Below are positions 24,641-36,511 of a stretch of DNA of 56,048 nucleotides, one piece after another (positions within the stretch are counted from its first letter, which is position 1; the number at the start of each line of letters is the position of its first letter). The notes below the pieces were generated by a model that was given only the letters and a program-made list of their open reading frames with translations, searched no databases and had not been told where the DNA came from. Origin of the DNA: Thermoflexales bacterium (GTDB lineage Bacteria > Chloroflexota > Anaerolineae > J036 > Brachytrichaceae); contig JANWVJ010000005.1 in the NCBI GenBank assembly GCA_025056895.1, positions 1 through 56,048 on the forward strand, given 5' to 3'. Position numbers and translations under genes: made by a program.

Positions 24641-25990
24641 CTATTGCGGCGCGACGATCGTTTGCCCCTCGCTCAAGCCGGCCACAATCTCGGTCTGAGT
24701 TTCTCCACGCAGCCCAACCTGAACCTCAACTTCTTGGGGCTGGTTGTCTGTGCCGAGGACGGTCACAAATGTCTTGCCAGAAGCACGGTCGCGGCGGACG
24801 GCCCAGTTTGGGGCCAGGAGTACGCCGTCCCGCCGATCAACAATAATCGAAGCATTGGCAGTCATGCCTACCCGCAGCGGCGCCTCGGTCGGATCGAGCA
24901 CGATGCGCACAGCATAGGACACAATTCCATTTTGCACAGTGGATGTCGAGGCAATGCGATCCACCCGTCCGACCAACTCGACGTCGGGCAACGCATCCAG
25001 GGTGATCCGTACCGTCTGGCCGGCCTTGACTTTGGCAACGTCAATTTCGTCCACCTTCACATCAATGTGCAACAGGGTGGTATCCAGCAGTGTAATGACC
25101 GGCTGTGTGCCGACCATCTCGCCCACCTCTACGCCAACTGCGCCAACCACGCCATCTGCCGGCGCGACAAGCAGCGCTTTATCCAGCCGACGCTGCGCTT
25201 GTTCAACAGCCAACCGAGCGCGCTTGCGCTCGGCATCGGCGCGTTGTAAATCGAAGTCCTGTGCCGGCTGTTGCAGTTGCTCCAGCCGCGCGCGCGCCTC
25301 TTCGACGCGCTGCCACGCAGCGGCCAGTTGAGCTTGCTCTGGGTCTTGCAACAGCCGCTCGTATTGCCGGCGGGCAGCTTCTAGGTTGTTCTGAGCTTGC
25401 CGCAGTTGCACCACGGTGGGGCTGTCGTTAATTGTGTTCGGTTGGAACTTGAAGGCTAGATCGTAAGCAGCCTGGGCTTGGCGCATTTGCGCCTCCGCAC
25501 CTAGCAGTTGGGCGCGCGCAGCATCCAGGTCGGTCTTTTCTGCGCCGGCCTTGACTTTGGCATAGTTCGCCTGAGCAGCGCGCAGTGCAGCTTCGGCTGC
25601 GCGAATGTCCGCGCCGCGCGCGCCTTCCACGGTGCGGCTGTATGCAGCATTCGCAATGATCAACGCGGTTTGAGCTTGAGCCAGCGCCAGCTCCAAGTCG
25701 CTGGTATCGAGGCGAGCCAGAACATCGCCCCGCTTCACTTGGGAGCCAACCTGAACGCGTACCTCGGCGAGCTTGCCCGGCTGTTGAAAGCCAAGCCGAG
25801 TTTCTGCCTCGGCTTGAATGTTGCCGGTCGCATTCACTGTCGAAAGCAATGTGCCGCGCGTCACTGTTGCCGTGCGTGCAAAGGTCGCCTGAGACTGTGT
25901 GGCGCTCGGCAGAGCTGAGCAGCCGGCTGTCAGTAGGACGCCTGCTACACATGCCAAACTGAATCTTTTGAATGTGTGCGTTGAAAGCAT
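24641..25990 (-). CDS. Efflux transporter membrane-fusion lipoprotein (HlyD/MacA type)
   Basis: The 449-residue protein has a signal peptide ending in the lipobox LLTAGCSA. A biotinyl-lipoyl-like half motif (ATGNIQAEAETRLGFQQPG) and VQVGSQVKRGDVLARLDTSD follow. A long alanine/glutamine-rich coiled coil covers about residues 95-280. The second lipoyl half (VAPADGVVGAVGVEVGEMVG), a beta-barrel and a membrane-proximal domain complete the RND/MacA adaptor layout. It would link an inner-membrane ABC exporter such as MacB to the envelope. No exporter gene lies next to it, which makes it an orphan here. The ATG at 25990 follows GAGGAG by 11 bases; GTG at 25999 is an alternative. Confidence 0.9.
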   Translation of the reverse strand: MLSTHTFKRFSLACVAGVLLTAGCSALPSATQSQATFARTATVTRGTLLSTVNATGNIQAEAETRLGFQQPGKLAEVRVQVGSQVKRGDVLARLDTSDLELALAQAQTALIIANAAYSRTVEGARGADIRAAEAALRAAQANYAKVKAGAEKTDLDAARAQLLGAEAQMRQAQAAYDLAFKFQPNTINDSPTVVQLRQAQNNLEAARRQYERLLQDPEQAQLAAAWQRVEEARARLEQLQQPAQDFDLQRADAERKRARLAVEQAQRRLDKALLVAPADGVVGAVGVEVGEMVGTQPVITLLDTTLLHIDVKVDEIDVAKVKAGQTVRITLDALPDVELVGRVDRIASTSTVQNGIVSYAVRIVLDPTEAPLRVGMTANASIIVDRRDGVLLAPNWAVRRDRASGKTFVTVLGTDNQPQEVEVQVGLRGETQTEIVAGLSEGQTIVAPQ

Positions 25991-26225
25991 GTCGTTCACT
26001 TCTCCTCACTCGCCAGCCCCACCCTGCGCACTGTACATGCGCGGGCGATCGGCGAGGAAGTTCACGTGTGTTAATCGGTTAGCCGTTATATCGCGTAATT
26101 CCTTGAATAGTCTGAGAATCAGCTAAAAGTTGGCGCGCGACCTGTACAGCGCCTAACTGCTCCTCACTCCTAGGCCGGGCGCATCCGAGGTGTTTCGGGA
26201 ACTTCTCGTGTATCGTTACAGGTTG

Positions 26226-28799
26226 ATGATTCACCTGACCGATTTGTTGGCCGCCACACAAGGGCGGCTGTGTGGCTTTTCCGGCGACGGGCGTTCGCCA
26301 GTGCGCATCGAGGACGTTCAGTTTAGCGGCTTTTGCTTCGACTCGCGCCGGGCGCACGCCGGCGAGTTGTTCACGGCCTTGAAAACCGACCGGGGCGATG
26401 GCCATGACTACATCGCCGACGCCGTGGCGCGTGGGTGCGCCGGCGTGCTGGTAGAAGAGGGCCGTTTCAGCGCCGTTGATTCGCTATCCTTGGCCGGCAA
26501 GGCGCCCTATATCATCGTCGTCCCAAACACCCTGTCCGCTTTAATTGACTATGGCCGGTACATCGTCCGCCGGCGCAGCTTGCCGGTGGTCGCCATCACG
26601 GGCAGCCTCGGCAAATCGAGCACACGCGAGGCGGTCGCCGCCGTCCTATCCAAACGCTTCTCCGTGTTTCGCAACCCGGCCAACTTCAACGGGCGTTTGG
26701 GCCTCTCGATCGCGCTGGGCGGACTGGAAGATCATCACCAAATCTTGGTGCTGGAGATGGGCACAGATGCCCCCGGCGAGATCGGCGATCTGTGCGAAAT
26801 TGCCCCGCCGCAGGTTGGGATTGTTACCAACGTTAGTGAATCGCATCTGGCCTATTTCGGTTCGCTCGACGCGATTGCCCGCGAAAAGGCCAGTTTGGTG
26901 GAAGCGCTGCCGCCGGACGGACTGGCTATCTTGAACGCCGACGATCCGCGTGTGTGGGCTATGCGCGCGCGCACCCGAGCAACCGTCATCGCTGCGCGCG
27001 CGCGCCATGCGCCGGCTGATGGCCTGACGGCGCCGGGTGATGGTTTGAAGGTGGAGATCGCCCATGCAGTGGGCCGCCACTTTGGTATTCCCGACGCAGA
27101 GATTGAGGCGGCGCTGGCGCATGTGCCGCCTTTGCCGGGCCGGATGAATTCCCTGGCCGGTGTGAACGGTTGCTTGCTGTTGGACGACTCTTTCAATGCC
27201 AATCCCACCTCGATGCGCGCCGCGATTGAGTCCGCAATTCACCGTTGGCAATCGTCAATCGCGAATGGTCAATCGGTTGACATGCCATCGACGCTGTGGC
27301 TTGTTTTAGGGGACATGGATCAACTGGGTGATCACAGCCGGCGCTACCATCACGAGATCGGCGTTCACATTGCCCGACTGGGACGTGAACACACTCAGGC
27401 ATCGATCATGCTCGTCACGCTCGGCGAGCGGGCGCAGGACATCGCGGCAGGTGCACTGGAAGAAGGAATGCCGGCTGAGCGCGTCAAAGTGACCTATGTG
27501 GCGCGCGACGTGGTCAACTTGTTGCAACGACAGGTCGCTGCCGGCGATGTGGTGTTGGTGAAAGGCGATACCGGCGCGCGCATGGAGCGCGTGGTCGCGG
27601 CGTTACTGGCCAACCCGTCAGACAAAAGCAAGCTCGCCCGGCAGGAGCCGGGATGGGAGTCGGTTCGCATCACTCAGCCGGAGCGGCCAACGTGGTTGGA
27701 AGTCGATCTGGATGCAATTGCCCACAACACGCGGCTCATCAAGCAGATCATCGGGCCGGACGTGGCGTTGATGGCAGTGCTCAAGGCAGATGGATACGGG
27801 CACGGCGCAGTCAAAGTAGCGCGCACAGCGTTGAACAACGGCGCAGTGTATTGCGGCGTCGCCTCGCTGAACGAGGCAGCAGCACTGCGCGCCGCTAACA
27901 TCGACGCGCCGATCTTGATCTTGGGTTACACGCCGGCCTGGCACGCGCGCGAAGCCTTATTGCGCGATGTGACCGTCACCATATATGACTTGGACATTGC
28001 GCGGGCGTTCTCACGTGCGGCGATTGACTTGCAAAGGCCGGCGCGCGTTCACATCAAGATCGACACCGGCATGGGCCGGCTGGGTGTGTTGCCCAAAGAT
28101 GCCGTCGATTTCATCGAAGCGGTGGCCGAGCTGCCCGGCATCGAGATTGAAGGCATGTTCACTCATTTCAGTTGTGCCGATACCGACCCCGATTTCACGC
28201 GCGTGCAATTGACCCGCTTTCTGGACATCGTGGGCCATCCAAGACTCAAAGGGCGGACGCCGAAATGGAGACACGCTGCTAACTCGGCTGCGACACTGAC
28301 GCTGCCTGAAACCCGCCTGAATATGGTGCGGGTCGGGCTGGCGCTCTACGGCTTGTCTCCTTTTGCCCCCGATGCGATTGGGCAAGCGGAGGCCGTCGGC
28401 CAACTGAAGCCGGCGCTGGTCTGGAAGACGACGATTTCGCAGGTGAAGACCCTGCCCGACGGCGCGCCGGTGTCCTACGGCGCGACGTACCGCTGCCAGG
28501 GAGAGCGCCGCATCGCCGTCATCCCCGTCGGCTATGCGGATGGTTTCCGGCGTGCGCCGCAGCATTTCGGCGAGGTGCTGGTGCGCGGCCGGCGCGCGCC
28601 CATTGTAGGACGCGTGTGTATGGATCAAACCATGCTCGATGTGACGGACATCCCTGGCGTGCGCATCGGCGACGAAGTGGTGCTGATCGGCCAACAGGGA
28701 ACAGAACGCATCACAGCCGAAGATGTAGCAGCCCGCATCGGCACGATCAATTACGAAGTCGTATCGGCCATCCTGCCGCGCGTCCCGCGTGTGACATGA
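26226..28799 (+). CDS. Fused MurF ligase and alanine racemase
   Basis: The 857-residue protein joins two peptidoglycan enzymes. Residues 1-480 are MurF-like: an N-terminal substrate domain with SGFCFDSRRAHAGELFTAL, an ATP-binding GSLGKSSTREAV, NPANFNGRLGLS, and VLEMGTDAPGEI, and a C-terminal DDSFNANPTSMRAAI. It adds D-Ala-D-Ala to the UDP-MurNAc-tripeptide. Residues 485-857 are alanine racemase: the PLP Lys in MAVLKADGYGHGA and the catalytic Tyr in VSYGATYRC, with VCMDQTMLDVTD. Making D-Ala and consuming D-Ala-D-Ala in one polypeptide is known from some Bacteroidetes. The ATG at 26226 fits the MurF N terminus; a TATCGT box lies nine bases before it. Confidence 0.9.
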   Translation: MIHLTDLLAATQGRLCGFSGDGRSPVRIEDVQFSGFCFDSRRAHAGELFTALKTDRGDGHDYIADAVARGCAGVLVEEGRFSAVDSLSLAGKAPYIIVVPNTLSALIDYGRYIVRRRSLPVVAITGSLGKSSTREAVAAVLSKRFSVFRNPANFNGRLGLSIALGGLEDHHQILVLEMGTDAPGEIGDLCEIAPPQVGIVTNVSESHLAYFGSLDAIAREKASLVEALPPDGLAILNADDPRVWAMRARTRATVIAARARHAPADGLTAPGDGLKVEIAHAVGRHFGIPDAEIEAALAHVPPLPGRMNSLAGVNGCLLLDDSFNANPTSMRAAIESAIHRWQSSIANGQSVDMPSTLWLVLGDMDQLGDHSRRYHHEIGVHIARLGREHTQASIMLVTLGERAQDIAAGALEEGMPAERVKVTYVARDVVNLLQRQVAAGDVVLVKGDTGARMERVVAALLANPSDKSKLARQEPGWESVRITQPERPTWLEVDLDAIAHNTRLIKQIIGPDVALMAVLKADGYGHGAVKVARTALNNGAVYCGVASLNEAAALRAANIDAPILILGYTPAWHAREALLRDVTVTIYDLDIARAFSRAAIDLQRPARVHIKIDTGMGRLGVLPKDAVDFIEAVAELPGIEIEGMFTHFSCADTDPDFTRVQLTRFLDIVGHPRLKGRTPKWRHAANSAATLTLPETRLNMVRVGLALYGLSPFAPDAIGQAEAVGQLKPALVWKTTISQVKTLPDGAPVSYGATYRCQGERRIAVIPVGYADGFRRAPQHFGEVLVRGRRAPIVGRVCMDQTMLDVTDIPGVRIGDEVVLIGQQGTERITAEDVAARIGTINYEVVSAILPRVPRVT

Positions 28800-28830
28800 C
28801 CCCAGGTAAAGATGAATGTTGTGTCCGGCA

Positions 28831-28839
28831 TGGTAGAAT
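28831..28839 (+). promoter_or_regulatory. Possible extended -10 promoter of gyrB
   Basis: TGGTAGAAT matches the extended -10 pattern TGnTANNNT. It would give a leader of about 145 bases for the gyrase gene. No good -35 is visible at the usual distance, and no regulatory element is recognised in the leader. Confidence 0.35.
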
Positions 28840-28870
28840 AAAACGTCTGTTCTAATTTGCCGCGACCTGA

Positions 28871-30976
<2,106 letters not shown>

Positions 30977-31008
30977 GACCCAAAACCGGGCGATAAGGTC
31001 ACCTGCAG

Positions 31009-31047
31009 CTTGCGTGCTCCCCAAAATAGGAGCACGCAAGTTGTTTT
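31009..31047. terminator. Bidirectional-type terminator between gyrB and hpt
   Basis: CTTGCGTGCTCC (31009-31020) pairs perfectly with GGAGCACGCAAG (31029-31040) across an eight-base loop. TTGTTTT follows on the plus strand. It lies between two convergent genes and ends gyrB transcription; the minus-strand side lacks a strong T run. Confidence 0.85.
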
Positions 31048-31088
31048 GCTCCGCAGCAACGCTTTATTTCGGGCTGGAGGGCGAGATG

Positions 31089-31652
31089 TTACTGGTACTC
31101 ACGCTTCAACACGCCGATGAAAGGCAAATTGCGGTACAGCTCATCCACGTCCAGGCCATAGCCGAAAACGAACTCGTCTGGAATGGCAAATCCACGATAG
31201 GCGATCGGGATATCTACGACGCGACGCTCGGATTTGTCGAGCAACACACACACCTTCAAGCTGGCCGGCTCGCGCGTTTGCAATAGACGCAATACGTGAT
31301 CCAGGGTATGCCCACTGTCCACAATGTCTTCTACCAGCAAGACATGCCGGCCGGCGATGTCGGTGTTCACATCCAACACAATGCGCGGCGATCCACTCGA
31401 CACGCGCGCGCCCACCCCGTAGGAGGAGACGGCCATGAAATCGATGTGGTGAGGGATGGATAAGCTGCGCATCAAGTCGGTGAGAAACACAACCCCTCCG
31501 CGCAGGATGCACAACAACAAAGGACACAAGCCGGCATAGTCGCGCGAAATCTCCGCGCCCAGCTCGACAACCCGCGCTTTCAACTGTTCTTCGGAGATCA
31601 GCACACGCTCCAAGTACAACTCGTAGCCCGAAATAGGGTTTACTTTGGCCAT
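31089..31652 (-). CDS. hpt: Hypoxanthine phosphoribosyltransferase
   Basis: The 187-residue enzyme salvages hypoxanthine and guanine with PRPP. It has the type I phosphoribosyltransferase PRPP loop VLLVEDIVDSGHTLDHV near residue 110, a substrate loop region LLCILRGGVVFLTDLMRSL, and the C-terminal KVCVLLDKSERR and YRGFAIPDEFVFGYGLD typical of HPRT. It diverges from the GH13 gene across 105 bases of non-coding sequence. Together with the BMP importer at the left end it could serve purine salvage, although the genes are far apart. Confidence 0.93.
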   Translation of the reverse strand: MAKVNPISGYELYLERVLISEEQLKARVVELGAEISRDYAGLCPLLLCILRGGVVFLTDLMRSLSIPHHIDFMAVSSYGVGARVSSGSPRIVLDVNTDIAGRHVLLVEDIVDSGHTLDHVLRLLQTREPASLKVCVLLDKSERRVVDIPIAYRGFAIPDEFVFGYGLDVDELYRNLPFIGVLKREYQ

Positions 31653-31757
31653 GAGATGAAGTGTAGCGTCAAATACGGCTTGCAGCGATCCACGGTGTAT
31701 ATCGATTCAGGTACTCAGGCAGTGTGGACACGCTCAAACGGATTATCATTGCGTCAA

Positions 31758-34700
31758 ATGGAATTCCACGTCTCTCGCGCCGCCCGCGATCTCTATCAGT
31801 TCGATGATGCTCTGTTTACGTTGACTGGCAACGTGATCTTTGCCGACTTTCACGCTGCGCGCCGCTTTGCGCAAAAGATGAACCAACGGCGCGATGTGAT
31901 ACGCCGCCCAGAACAGGCAGTGCAAGCCGGCCAGATCAACGCGATGGGCTTGATCGATGAAATCCTGCACTTTGTGGTTGCTCAGTACCGCAAGCAGCGT
32001 AACCCCCAAGCAATGGCCAAAGCGCTAACATGGCTGGAGGCGCGGCTAGGCCATCAGGAAGTCGATCGCGCCTTGACGGCCTTCGCCGAGGAGTTTCCTA
32101 CCGTTGCTGTTTATCGGAATGGACTGAGCGCCGCCGAATACATGAGCGGTGAGACAGAAGGCATTCCCAACCGGCAAGTGGCTCTAGAAGAAATGTTGAT
32201 GTTGTGGCTGGCCAACTTGAATCCGGCCTTTGCCCCATTCGGCGAACTGTTCGACGACACACGGCTGGAACGCGATACGGCCTATGCGCAGATCATGCCG
32301 GCCTTGCGCGAATTTTTTGACACCCAGCCGCGCTTTGGGCCGGAGAATCAAAATCTGATCGACATGTTGCGCGCGCCGGCGCTGGCCCACCCGCACTCGC
32401 TCAGCGATCAATTGCAGTTCATCGCCACGCGCTGGGCCGGCATCCTAGGCGAGTACCTGACGCGCTTGCTGATCAGCCTCGATCTGATCCGCGAGGAAAA
32501 CCGACCTGCCTTCAGCGGCCCGGGGCCGGCCCAAATCCCGATCTATGACCGCGCCGCACTCGCAGCGCTGGGGCTGGGTATGCCCGGCCCGGATATCGAG
32601 CGCTATAGCCCCGATCGCGATTGGATGCCGCGCCTGGTGCTGATCGCTAAAAACACCTACGTCTGGCTCGATCAGTTGTCGAAGAAGCATCGGCGCGAGA
32701 TTCGCCAATTGCACCAAATTCCTGATGAAGAGCTGGATCAACTCGCGCGCTGGGGTATCACCGGTCTATGGCTGATCGGTGTGTGGGAGCGCAGTCCCGC
32801 CTCGCAGCGCATCAAGCAGTTGTGCGGCAATCCCGATGCACTTCCTTCAGCCTACTCACTGTACGACTATCGCATCGCCAACGACTTGGGCGGCGAGGCA
32901 GCGTTGAACAACCTGCGCGCCCGCGCCGCACAACGCGGCATCCGCCTGGCCAGCGACATGGTGCCCAACCATATGGGCATCGATTCGCCCTGGGTCATCA
33001 ATCACCCAGATTGGTTCATCTCGCTTCCCTATCCGCCCTTTCCTACCTACAGCTTCAACGGGCCGGACCTGTCGCACGATGCGCGCGTAGGCATCTTCAT
33101 CGAAGACCATTACTACAACCGCAGCGATGCTGCTGTAGTGTTCAAACGCCTGGATCGTTGGACGGGCGACGCGCTGTACATCTATCACGGGAACGACGGC
33201 ACGAGCATGCCGTGGAACGACACCGCTCAACTCAACTACCTGAACCCCGAAGTACGTGAAGCGGTGATGCAAACCATTTTGCACGTGGCACGTCAATTTC
33301 CCATCATTCGCTTCGATGCGGCGATGACGCTGGCCAAGCGGCATTATCAGCGCCTCTGGTTCCCAGAACCGGGCGCCGGCGGGGCGATTCCTTCGCGGGC
33401 CGGCCTTGGCCTCACCCGCCAACAGTTCGACGAAGCGATGCCGGAAGAGTTTTGGCGCCAAGTGGTCGATCGCGTGGCCCAAGAAGCGCCTGACACCTTG
33501 TTGCTGGCCGAAGCATTTTGGCTGATGGAAGGCTACTTCGTGCGCACACTGGGCATGCACCGCGTGTACAACAGCGCCTTCATGAACATGCTGCGCGACG
33601 AAGACAACGCCAAGTACCGTTACTTGATCAAGAGCACCTTGGAGTTCGACCCGCAAATCTTGAAAAGGTACGTCAATTTCATGAACAACCCTGATGAGCG
33701 CACAGCGGTCGATCAGTTCGGCAAGGGCGATAAGTACTTCGGCATTTGCACGTTGATGGCGACTCTGCCGGGCTTGCCGATGTTCGGCCACGGTCAAATC
33801 GAAGGCTTCGCAGAAAAGTACGGTATGGAGTTCCGACGCGCCCTGTGGGATGAGCAACCGGACGGCTATTTGATCAGCCGGCACGAGCACGAAATCTTCC
33901 CCTTGCTACATCGCCGTTACCTTTTCTCCGACGTGGAACGATTCGAACTGTACGACTTCTTCACCGGCGATGGGGCGGTGTGTGAAGATGTGTTTGCCTT
34001 TTCAAACCGCCACGGCGAAGAGCGCGCGCTGGTGATATACCACAACAAATTCGCCGAGGTGCGCGGCTGGATTCGCACGTCAGTCGCTGCATTGCGGCCA
34101 ACGTCCAACGGTGAGGGCGCACCCTCAGGACGCGCGCTCAGACAAACCACTCTGGTTGAAGGGCTGGGGCTGGTAGCAGAAGAGGGCTGGTTCACCTTAT
34201 TCCGCGACCTGGTTACCGGCCTGGAATACATCCGCAACAACGCCGCGCTGGCAGAGCAAGGCTTGTATGTCGAGTTGGCGGCCTATAAACGCCATGTGTT
34301 CCTCGATTTTCGCCAAGCGCAAGATGTCAACGGGCGTTACGCGCGCATCGCCGCCCATCTGAACGGTCGCGGCGTTCCCAGTGTGGAAGCTGCCTTGCGC
34401 GAGCTGGAATTGCAACCGATCCTAGACCCCTTCCGCACACTCCTAAACAGCGATGTGCTCTATCAACTCATCGAGCTGCGCTTGAGCGCTGAGCCGGCCC
34501 GCAACACCACGCTGCTGGATGATGTCGAGCAGCGCGTTCAACACGCTTATGCCGCAGCCCTGGCATTTGCGCGAGGTGAACCGGCTACTACTCACCCCGC
34601 ACTCGATCCGGCGGCGATTGCCGGCGAGATGCGCCGCAAGCTGGAGACACTTCTGATAGCTCAACCAGAGGATGAACAGAGCGGGGAGGACGCCTTGCAC

Positions 34701-35267
34701 GCTTACTTGCGCGCCCACCTTCCGCCCGACACGGCATCGTGGGTTGCCGGCTTGGCCTGGTTGTTCGTCAGCGAAATCGGTAGGGTGATGCAGGGCGATC
34801 ACCTGGCCGAAGCAGGGCGTGAACTCTTGGACGAATGGCGGCTGTCGGCCGTCATCGCCAAGGCCGGTCATCAAATCGGGCTGGACGATGGCGCAGTGAC
34901 TCATGCACTGGCGCTGGTCAAAACGCTGATGATGCACCAGTGCTGGTTCGACAGCGCCGGCATCGACACGCCGCCTGACCTGACCACATTCGCCCGCGCC
35001 CTGTTCAGTGACGCCGACGTCTGCACCTACTTGGGCGTCAATCGCTACAACAACATCTTGTGGTTCAACAAAGAATCATTCGAGCGGTTGGTGTGGTGGC
35101 TATTGGCGTTGGCCGATCTAAACTTAGACCGTCTGGAGCCAGCCGAGGCGCACGCGCGGCGCGAACAGCTCGTTGCCGCTGCACACAGGCTGCACGAGGC
35201 AGAACGCGCCTCTGGCTATCAGGTCGAACAACTGCTTGAAGCCCTGGCACACGGCGAGACGCTGTGA
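31758..35267 (+). CDS. Large GH13 alpha-amylase-family glycosidase
   Basis: The 1169-residue protein has an N-terminal region of about 330 residues without recognised motifs. A GH13 barrel follows: region I DMVPNHMG near residue 400, region II IIRFDAAMTL with the nucleophile Asp near 519, region III LLLAEAFWL with the acid Glu near 585, and region IV FMNNPDERTAVDQFG near 645. The last has Pro where most families have His (NHD). A C-terminal region of roughly 400 residues follows, rich in helices. No signal peptide is visible, so it should act in the cytoplasm, perhaps on glycogen or maltodextrins. The ATG at 31758 is preferred to the frame start at 31656 because a TATCAT box sits eight bases before it. 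Confidence 0.82.
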   Translation: MEFHVSRAARDLYQFDDALFTLTGNVIFADFHAARRFAQKMNQRRDVIRRPEQAVQAGQINAMGLIDEILHFVVAQYRKQRNPQAMAKALTWLEARLGHQEVDRALTAFAEEFPTVAVYRNGLSAAEYMSGETEGIPNRQVALEEMLMLWLANLNPAFAPFGELFDDTRLERDTAYAQIMPALREFFDTQPRFGPENQNLIDMLRAPALAHPHSLSDQLQFIATRWAGILGEYLTRLLISLDLIREENRPAFSGPGPAQIPIYDRAALAALGLGMPGPDIERYSPDRDWMPRLVLIAKNTYVWLDQLSKKHRREIRQLHQIPDEELDQLARWGITGLWLIGVWERSPASQRIKQLCGNPDALPSAYSLYDYRIANDLGGEAALNNLRARAAQRGIRLASDMVPNHMGIDSPWVINHPDWFISLPYPPFPTYSFNGPDLSHDARVGIFIEDHYYNRSDAAVVFKRLDRWTGDALYIYHGNDGTSMPWNDTAQLNYLNPEVREAVMQTILHVARQFPIIRFDAAMTLAKRHYQRLWFPEPGAGGAIPSRAGLGLTRQQFDEAMPEEFWRQVVDRVAQEAPDTLLLAEAFWLMEGYFVRTLGMHRVYNSAFMNMLRDEDNAKYRYLIKSTLEFDPQILKRYVNFMNNPDERTAVDQFGKGDKYFGICTLMATLPGLPMFGHGQIEGFAEKYGMEFRRALWDEQPDGYLISRHEHEIFPLLHRRYLFSDVERFELYDFFTGDGAVCEDVFAFSNRHGEERALVIYHNKFAEVRGWIRTSVAALRPTSNGEGAPSGRALRQTTLVEGLGLVAEEGWFTLFRDLVTGLEYIRNNAALAEQGLYVELAAYKRHVFLDFRQAQDVNGRYARIAAHLNGRGVPSVEAALRELELQPILDPFRTLLNSDVLYQLIELRLSAEPARNTTLLDDVEQRVQHAYAAALAFARGEPATTHPALDPAAIAGEMRRKLETLLIAQPEDEQSGEDALHAYLRAHLPPDTASWVAGLAWLFVSEIGRVMQGDHLAEAGRELLDEWRLSAVIAKAGHQIGLDDGAVTHALALVKTLMMHQCWFDSAGIDTPPDLTTFARALFSDADVCTYLGVNRYNNILWFNKESFERLVWWLLALADLNLDRLEPAEAHARREQLVAAAHRLHEAERASGYQVEQLLEALAHGETL

Positions 35268-35277
35268 TCCCGACAGC

Positions 35278-36474
35278 ATGATTGTCCGCCACCTGTCGCT
35301 CACCAATTTCCGCCTCTATGCGCGGCTGGAGCTGGACTTATCGTCCGGCTTGACCATCGTGCAGGGCGACAATGCCCAGGGCAAGACCTCCCTGTTGGAA
35401 GCGATTTACTTCCTGGCCACCGCGCACTCGCCGCACACCCACACAGACCGTCAAATCATTCGCTGGGCTGCGGAAGAGGAAGCGGCCTATCCATTCGCCA
35501 TTCTCAAAGCCGAGGTGTTGCGGCGCGATGGGCCATGTCTACTGGAGATCGGACTACAACGTGCCGATTCAGGCCGGCTCAAAAAGGAAATTCGCATCAA
35601 TCATGCGCCACGCCGGGGCATCGACTTGGTCGGGCAACTGGCGGTGGTGTTGTTCCTGCCGAGCGACGTGGAGATCGTTGCCGGCGCGCCGGCTTTGCGC
35701 CGACGCTATCTCGATGCAGCCCTGTCGCAGGTGGACGCTGCCTATGTGCGCGCGCTCGATCAATATGAGCACGCCCTGGCGCAACGCAACGCCCTGTTGC
35801 GTCAAGCGCAGGAACGCCGGGTTGATCCAGACGAGTTTGCCGTGTGGGATGAGCAGCTTGTACCGGCCGGCGTAGATGTGGCGCTGCGGCGCCGGCGCGC
35901 CGTTGCTGAGCTGACCCAGTTGGCGTTGCCGGTTCATCGCCGTCTGTCCAACGGCCAAGAGTACTTGGAAATTCTCTATCGACCTAACTTCGATCCATCG
36001 GCGCCGGTCTCATCAGAACGTGTCTATCAGATCGGCCTCGACCCGGCCAGCCCTCCAAACGGCTTCAATCGCGCCGATCTAGAAACAGCTTTCCGCAGAG
36101 CATTGATCAATCGACGGCGCGAAGAGATTGCACGAGGGGCGACGTTGACCGGCCCTCACCGCGATGATTTGCGCTTTATCGCCAACGGCGTTGATTTGGG
36201 CGACTACGGCTCGCGAGGGCAACAACGCACGGCGGTTTTGTCGTTGAAGTTGGCCGAGGCAGACTGGATGCGCGCGCGCATTGGCGAAGCGCCGGTATTG
36301 CTACTCGATGAAGTGCTGGCCGAGTTAGACCCGAATCGACGGCGGTGTTTGTTGGAGCACATCGGCAGCTTGCATCAGACCATCGTTACGACTACCGACG
36401 TCGGCCGCTTCGATTCAGCATTCGTCCAACAAGCAACTGTGCTCACGGTGGCGCACGGCGTGTTGAACTTGTGA
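35278..36474 (+). CDS. recF: DNA replication and repair protein RecF
   Basis: The 398-residue SMC-like ATPase helps load RecA at gaps. It has Walker A VQGDNAQGKTSLLEA near residue 30, the signature YGSRGQQRTAVLSLKLAE, Walker B VLLLDEVLAELD near residue 345, and the RecF-type LTNFRLYARLEL at the N terminus and GPHRDDLRF. The ATG at 35278 lies ten bases after the GH13 stop, so the two may be co-transcribed. The gyrB gene is 4 kb upstream, but gyrB-recF adjacency is interrupted here by hpt and the glycosidase gene. It converges on the SGNH-like gene. Confidence 0.94.
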   Translation: MIVRHLSLTNFRLYARLELDLSSGLTIVQGDNAQGKTSLLEAIYFLATAHSPHTHTDRQIIRWAAEEEAAYPFAILKAEVLRRDGPCLLEIGLQRADSGRLKKEIRINHAPRRGIDLVGQLAVVLFLPSDVEIVAGAPALRRRYLDAALSQVDAAYVRALDQYEHALAQRNALLRQAQERRVDPDEFAVWDEQLVPAGVDVALRRRRAVAELTQLALPVHRRLSNGQEYLEILYRPNFDPSAPVSSERVYQIGLDPASPPNGFNRADLETAFRRALINRRREEIARGATLTGPHRDDLRFIANGVDLGDYGSRGQQRTAVLSLKLAEADWMRARIGEAPVLLLDEVLAELDPNRRRCLLEHIGSLHQTIVTTTDVGRFDSAFVQQATVLTVAHGVLNL

Positions 36475-36511
36475 CCGGGCGCTACCCGTCTGATCGATCT
36501 GCGAGGCACAA

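Noticed and set aside
25105-25431. Repetitive antisense frames opposite the membrane-fusion protein
   Set aside because: They mirror the Ala/Gln coiled-coil codons of the real gene on the minus strand.
35173-35277. Upstream extension of recF inside the glycosidase gene
   Set aside because: The added residues do not resemble RecF, and the family N terminus begins exactly at the ATG at 35278.
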